Below, piece after piece: positions 43,769 through 46,933 of a stretch of 46,933 nucleotides of DNA. This stretch comes from Nitrospirota bacterium. GTDB lineage: Bacteria > Nitrospirota > Thermodesulfovibrionia > Thermodesulfovibrionales > JdFR-88. The translations under genes and the position numbers were made by a program. The notes beneath the pieces were generated by a model. It did no database searches and was not told the DNA's origin. It saw only the letters and a program-made list of their open reading frames with translations. How positions within the stretch are numbered: position 1 is the stretch's first letter; every line of letters begins with the position of its first letter. Location: assembly GCA_021789555.1 (NCBI GenBank), contig JAJYJK010000017.1:1-46933 (forward strand), written 5' to 3'.

Positions 43769-44506
43769 GTCCTTTTCTAAAAGGTTCCTGCAGGTTGACA
43801 CTTAAAATTTCTGGGTCTTAATGTGCTCGTTCATTTCGGTAACCGGGATTTGTCAGCATTTTATGCCTCATAAACCATGGGAATTAAAGGAATTATTTTT
43901 AGATTAAATGAAAATACAGTTTATGCGCAAAAATTTGGGGTTTATAGCAGCTTATGCGCAAAAAATGGTCGTAAGTCCTTGATTATTCATCCGGAAAATT
44001 GCAATATATGTGCAATCCGTCAGGCGGGTAGTAGAGCTGCCGGAAGAGAAGAAAAGTTTTGGACGTTTCAGTGAAAGGCTGGTAAGGACCGATAAGAAAA
44101 AAACCGGCCAGGAAAAAAGGGCGCAGGACGTCAGTGCCCGAGACATCAGAGCCAAAGAAATCAGGGATTGGGAAGACGAAAAAACTGCTCTTCCTGGCAG
44201 TGGTTCTCGCCGTCGCAGTTGTGATGGCCCTCCGGGGCTGTCCAAGGTCCCGGGGGAGCTGGCATGGCGCATCGAGCCATCCGGACCGTAAGGCCACGGC
44301 CCGTCTGCTTATCCAAGCCCCTGCCTGTCAATACAACTCCTGACCCGGGCAATTCATGCGAAGGCAGCCATCCAAAGCGGCATCGCGCCTTGTCCCTGGT
44401 AGTGTCAAATATTTTTCCAACATTTGATCCGGCCGGCAGTTTGAAGAAAACGGGTTTTAGAGCAAAAAGGCAAAAAGGCGGACCAGTCCGCGGACCAGCC
44501 CGCGTG
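43769..44506. other. gene-poor remnant region right of the CRISPR-Cas locus
   Basis: No convincing complete gene. It contains insertion-sequence-like motifs: CAGTTTATGCGCA (43917-43929), GCAGCTTATGCGCA (43947-43960), and CGGAAAATTGCA...TATGTGCAATCCG (43992-44019). These are reverse-complement relatives of the 37571-37624 element. A copy of GTAAGTCCTTGATT lies at 43971-43984. The part before 44020 is AT-rich and the part after is GC-rich, marking a junction. A possible small membrane protein (44134-44343) lies inside. Confidence 0.5.
44134..44343 (+). CDS. possible small membrane or lipoprotein
   Basis: A 69-codon frame from GTG 44134: basic start PETSEPKKSGIGKTKK, then one strongly hydrophobic helix LLFLAVVLAVAVVMALRG-C, then a polar tail. 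A clean transmembrane helix behind a Lys-rich segment is unlikely by chance but not proof. The Cys after the helix is lipobox-like, but R in position -2 is unusual. No ribosome site is clear. Unrecognised family; may be a fragment. Confidence 0.3.
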   Translation: MPETSEPKKSGIGKTKKLLFLAVVLAVAVVMALRGCPRSRGSWHGASSHPDRKATARLLIQAPACQYNS

Positions 44507-44845
44507 TCAATCCGGGGGGCCGTACTGGAATATGTCCATCTCGGGGCCGAGATTGGGCAGGCCGGCTATCTTCCATGCGGTTGCCGGATCGATGAAGCCC
44601 TGGGTTATGCAGTCTTTCGGCCGGTGCACGTTTCTGCATACGGCGCGGATTATGGGGAAAAAGTGATACCGCGTGTAATAGCCGCGCATGAATTTCAGGG
44701 CGTCGAGCATATCGGGGGGCAGCTCCTTTATGCCCTCTTTTTTTGCGAGCGCGCGGGCGACCTCCTCGTCCCAGTCCTCGAACCGGAGCAGATATCCCTG
44801 CTCGTCAACGGCGATCCTGCGCCCGCCAAGCTCAACCTCCGGCAT
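44507..44845 (-). CDS. DsrC/TusE-family protein lacking the redox cysteines
   Basis: A 112-residue DsrC-like protein. The N-terminal pattern (DEQGYLLRFEDWDEEVARAL, KKEGI.ELP) and helical middle (MLDALKFMRGYYTRYHFFPIIR) match DsrC/TusE. The C-terminal arm normally reads A-C-K-I-A-G-L-P followed by Cys ten residues after the first. Here W91 replaces the first and E102 lies where the second is expected, with an extended tail MDIFQYGPPD. Two other cysteines occur at C70 and C79. DsrC carries sulfur as a trisulfide between sulfite reductase and the membrane. Members without these cysteines have been proposed to be regulatory. It lies 20 kb from the sulfate-activation genes. Confidence 0.85.
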   Translation of the reverse strand: MPEVELGGRRIAVDEQGYLLRFEDWDEEVARALAKKEGIKELPPDMLDALKFMRGYYTRYHFFPIIRAVCRNVHRPKDCITQGFIDPATAWKIAGLPNLGPEMDIFQYGPPD

Positions 44846-44919
44846 GGCCTTATTGTATCACACCGGATGGCCTCCGGCATCCCTGCGCTTTTTTACACGG
44901 GCAGGAGGCGGGGATAAGC

Positions 44920-45123
44920 ATGGCTCGCATCATTCTCGCCGGACATCCTGTCCGGCTCCGAGGCTTTTGCCGTCGAGCGACGGACAAAGAACATTTATCA
45001 TATACATGTCCGGACTGCCGGCAAAAAAATCCGCTCGCATGCCATCCCCCCCTCCTGCCTGACCCGGCCCAAGTAGACTTCCACTTTTTTTGGCGGTATC
45101 AGTTTCTTAGGAAGCCGATGTGA
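44920..45123 (+). CDS. possible small protein coupled to the YihY-family gene
   Basis: A 67-codon frame from ATG 44920, with AGGAGG 11 bases upstream (44903-44908). Contains one Cys pair, TCPDCRQKN. Its TGA (45121-45123) overlaps the GTG start of the next gene (GTGA), so coupling is possible. Composition is not strongly protein-like and no family is recognised. GGACATCCTGTCC-type inverted repeats (44940-44953) lie within it, so the segment may instead be regulatory. Confidence 0.3.
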   Translation: MARIILAGHPVRLRGFCRRATDKEHLSYTCPDCRQKNPLACHPPLLPDPAQVDFHFFWRYQFLRKPM

Positions 45124-45986
45124 AAACAAAAAATTTCCTAAACTTTCTCTTCCGGGTGCTCGCCGGTTTCAGGCGAAACCAGGGCCTGCTGCTGTCGGGC
45201 GCCCTCGCGTACTATACGCTTTTGTCGATAGTGCCGATGTCGATTCTGGCCCTGTTGGGGCTCTCCCACATCGTGGGCGAGCGGCAGCTCTATCAGACGC
45301 TCTCCGTCTATCTGGATATGCTGATTCCGGGTTACGGGGCGACGCTGAGCGCGGAAGTCAGGGTGTTTCTGGCGCACGGAAAGACGGTGGGCATCGCGGG
45401 TTTTCTCATCATGATTTTTTTCAGCTCCGTGGCCTTTACGGTGCTGGAAAACGCCATGTCGGTGATATTCTACCACCGGGTGAAGGTCCGGCGCCGCCAC
45501 TTCCTGGTTTCGGTCATCATCCCCTATGTGTATATTTTCCTGCTGGGGCTTGGCATAGTGATCGTCACCTTTATCGCCGGGGCGATACAGGCGCTGCAGC
45601 TCAGAAATCTAATGCTCTTCGGCTGGGCACTGGATTTCAGGGGCGCCTACGGGGTCGTCCTGTACGGCCTTGGGGTAATCGGGGAGATATTCATGCTCAC
45701 CTCCGTATATATGGTGATGCCGGTGGGGCGGATGACCTTCCGCCACGCCCTTATCGGGGGGATGACCGCGACCGTCCTGTGGGAGATGACCCGCCGCGTG
45801 ATCGTCTGGTATTACTCCACCCTCTCCATGGTGAACCTGATCTACGGCTCATTCGCCGGAGCGGTCGTGGCGCTGCTGGGCATAGAAGCCGCATCGCTTA
45901 TTCTGCTGCTGGGGGCGCAGGTTATTGCGGAGCTTGAAAGGGACAGGCGCGCGCATAAAGACAAGGAGTCGGGGTTCGGGACGTAA
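45120..45986 (+). CDS. YihY/BrkB-family inner-membrane protein
   Basis: A 288-residue protein with about six membrane helices. The family signature lies near the N-terminus: GALAYYTLLSIVPMSILALLG, where A-Y-Y-T-L-L-S-I-V-P is diagnostic. Further segments are LIMIFFSSVAFTVLENAMS, VIIPYVYIFLLGLGIVIVT and YYSTLSMVNLIYGSFAGAVV. Once called RNase BN, the family is now regarded as integral membrane proteins of unclear function, possibly transport. Start is GTG 45120, overlapping the preceding small ORF. Confidence 0.9.
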   Translation: MKTKNFLNFLFRVLAGFRRNQGLLLSGALAYYTLLSIVPMSILALLGLSHIVGERQLYQTLSVYLDMLIPGYGATLSAEVRVFLAHGKTVGIAGFLIMIFFSSVAFTVLENAMSVIFYHRVKVRRRHFLVSVIIPYVYIFLLGLGIVIVTFIAGAIQALQLRNLMLFGWALDFRGAYGVVLYGLGVIGEIFMLTSVYMVMPVGRMTFRHALIGGMTATVLWEMTRRVIVWYYSTLSMVNLIYGSFAGAVVALLGIEAASLILLLGAQVIAELERDRRAHKDKESGFGT

Positions 45987-46439
45987 GGGGAGTAAGGAGG
46001 GGGCGGCCTTTGACGGATTGAGGCAACGGACATATGCGTCTCCTTTCAGACAGGTTTTAGCCGTGAGGTTAATCCTGTTAAGATATTAGCCCTCGTCCGC
46101 CTGTCCGTGAAGTCCCCTCTTGGGAGGGGATAAAGAGGTGGGTCTTCCACGGCAGTTTCAACCCGGATGACCGTTTAGTTTCCCCTTCGACTCCTTACAA
46201 TGCAGGTTCAGTTGCCGGACGCGAAGTACTTCCTGAAGTCCTGCTTTGAAAACGATGCCGAAACGTGCATAGTACAAGCAGAATTAAATCTAATGTAGGT
46301 TGAGCCTGAGGTGCCAGAACGGCATTCAAAGCCAGCAATTCTATCGTCCCAATTTTTTATTTTTTTGAGTAATCTTGAAATATTTTGATATAAGTTGTAG
46401 TTTTATATAACGTTTTACACATTTGGGAGGCTGCTCATT
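45987..46439. other. gene-free gap with composition change
   Basis: No gene seen. A hairpin CCCCTCTTGGGAGGGG lies near 46115-46130. From about 46270 onward the DNA becomes clearly AT-rich, with runs of A/T up to the next gene. This marks entry into DNA of different origin. Confidence 0.5.
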
Positions 46440-46895
46440 ATGAAAATGAAAGATTTCTTCCCCTCGCGTATTTTGGAAAAATATAAGGTTAAACTAACTG
46501 ATGAGAATATCCAAAAATTATTTGGAAGTGAAGCCGCTGAAGATGAATCATTTGACAGGCTAAAGCAGTATTATTTTAAAACTAGCGTTTATGAGCGAAT
46601 TACCGCCGATTTACCCCTACGCATTATGGTCGGACATAAGGGCATAGGTAAATCTGCTTTATTTAAAATAGCAGCTGCGGAAGATGCTGAAGGTAATAAT
46701 TTGGCGTTATTTATTCGGCCTGATGATATTTCGGGTCTGGCAAAAGAAGAGCGCGATTTTTTAGAAATTATCAGAGAATGGAAAAAAGGACTAAATGAAA
46801 TAATTTTTGGGTCTTCTCCAAATCGAGTGGGTAAAAAATGGGTACACGAGGGCAGAAAAGCCAATAATGGCAAGGGGATAGAAGGATTCTTTTAA
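46440..46895 (+). pseudogene. truncated P-loop ATPase (Sll1717-like)
   Basis: A 151-residue frame, start ATG 46440 with GGGAGG at 46424-46429. Walker A is VGHKGIGKSALFK (about 63-75), preceded by YYFKTSVYERI and followed by LALFIRPDDISGLAKEERDF. This pattern resembles the N-terminus of bacterial P-loop ATPases of the Sll1717 type, which are usually about 500 residues. Here the frame ends soon after with an unrelated-looking Lys/Gly/Asn-rich tail (EGRKANNGKGIEGFF). There is no Walker B. Codons are A/T-rich, unlike the rest of the window. A broken, horizontally acquired defence-type gene is likely; the missing part may lie outside or be lost. Confidence 0.55.
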
Positions 46896-46933
46896 GGGGA
46901 AAATCTGTCATGATAGGCGGATGCCAAAAAAGA

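Noticed and set aside
43877-44074. 65-codon plus-strand ORF starting MGIKGIIFRLNENTVYAQK
   Set aside because: It runs through the IS-like repeat motifs, has no ribosome site and no family resemblance.
44010-44291. 93-codon ORF with charged repeats (SARDIRAKEIRDWEDEK)
   Set aside because: Overlaps a competing frame with a membrane helix; no ribosome site, no family, likely remnant DNA.

Overview
The window is a GC-rich bacterial chromosome segment from an anaerobe that respires sulfate. It carries sat, adk, aprBA, qmoABC and a membrane pyrophosphatase, together with ordinary housekeeping genes. This set fits an uncultured Nitrospirota (Thermodesulfovibrio-like) or a deltaproteobacterial sulfate reducer. 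The sequence alone does not decide between them.

Left edge (1-3.4 kb): accessory DNA. Two phage-type XRE/CI-like regulators are divergent. A 3' fragment of a tRNA-Lys gene (1381-1425) looks like the scar of an integrated element. A VapBC-type toxin-antitoxin pair and an orphan binding-protein-like gene follow. A small thioredoxin-fold gene at 3470-3793 keeps its reading frame through an in-frame TGA placed where relatives have Cys, so it is a selenoprotein candidate. Then come a CDF cation exporter, a membrane protein, a Fur-family regulator, a PfkB kinase, uvrC, murA and small genes (3.8-11.8 kb).

Middle (12-24 kb): the sulfate-activation module on the minus strand, transcribed adk, sat, aprB, aprA, qmoA, qmoB, qmoC, hppA. 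Sat makes APS and PPi, AprAB reduces APS to sulfite and AMP, and QmoABC links AprAB to the quinone pool. Adk removes AMP and HppA converts PPi into a proton gradient. A DsrC-like gene lacking both redox cysteines lies far away at 44.5-44.8 kb.

24-32 kb: rdgB-like NTPase, coaX, a GalT/HIT-like protein, a JAMM-domain protein, a geranylgeranyl-reductase-like flavoprotein, a TonB-like protein, tRNA-Phe, lnt, and prfB with its programmed +1 frameshift. Then dnaA-dnaN-gyrB (32.4-37.6 kb), which marks the likely neighbourhood of the replication origin.

37.6-43.8 kb: a complete type II-C CRISPR-Cas locus directly behind gyrB. It has a 24-repeat array, cas2, cas1, a compact 1026-residue Cas9 with all catalytic residues, and a tracrRNA gene. 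Every repeat contains a sigma70-like promoter (TTGGAA-N17-TACAAT) ending at the repeat/spacer border, which suggests processing-independent crRNAs. The tracrRNA anti-repeat, read on the opposite strand, carries the same promoter pointed at cas9. Homologous insertion-sequence-like end motifs lie in inverted orientation on both sides of the locus.

44-46.9 kb: remnant DNA, the DsrC-like gene, a YihY-family membrane protein, and an AT-rich P-loop ATPase fragment at the edge. A family of paired palindromic repeats (CCCTCTCC...GGAGAGGG) is scattered in intergenic gaps from 5 to 35 kb.
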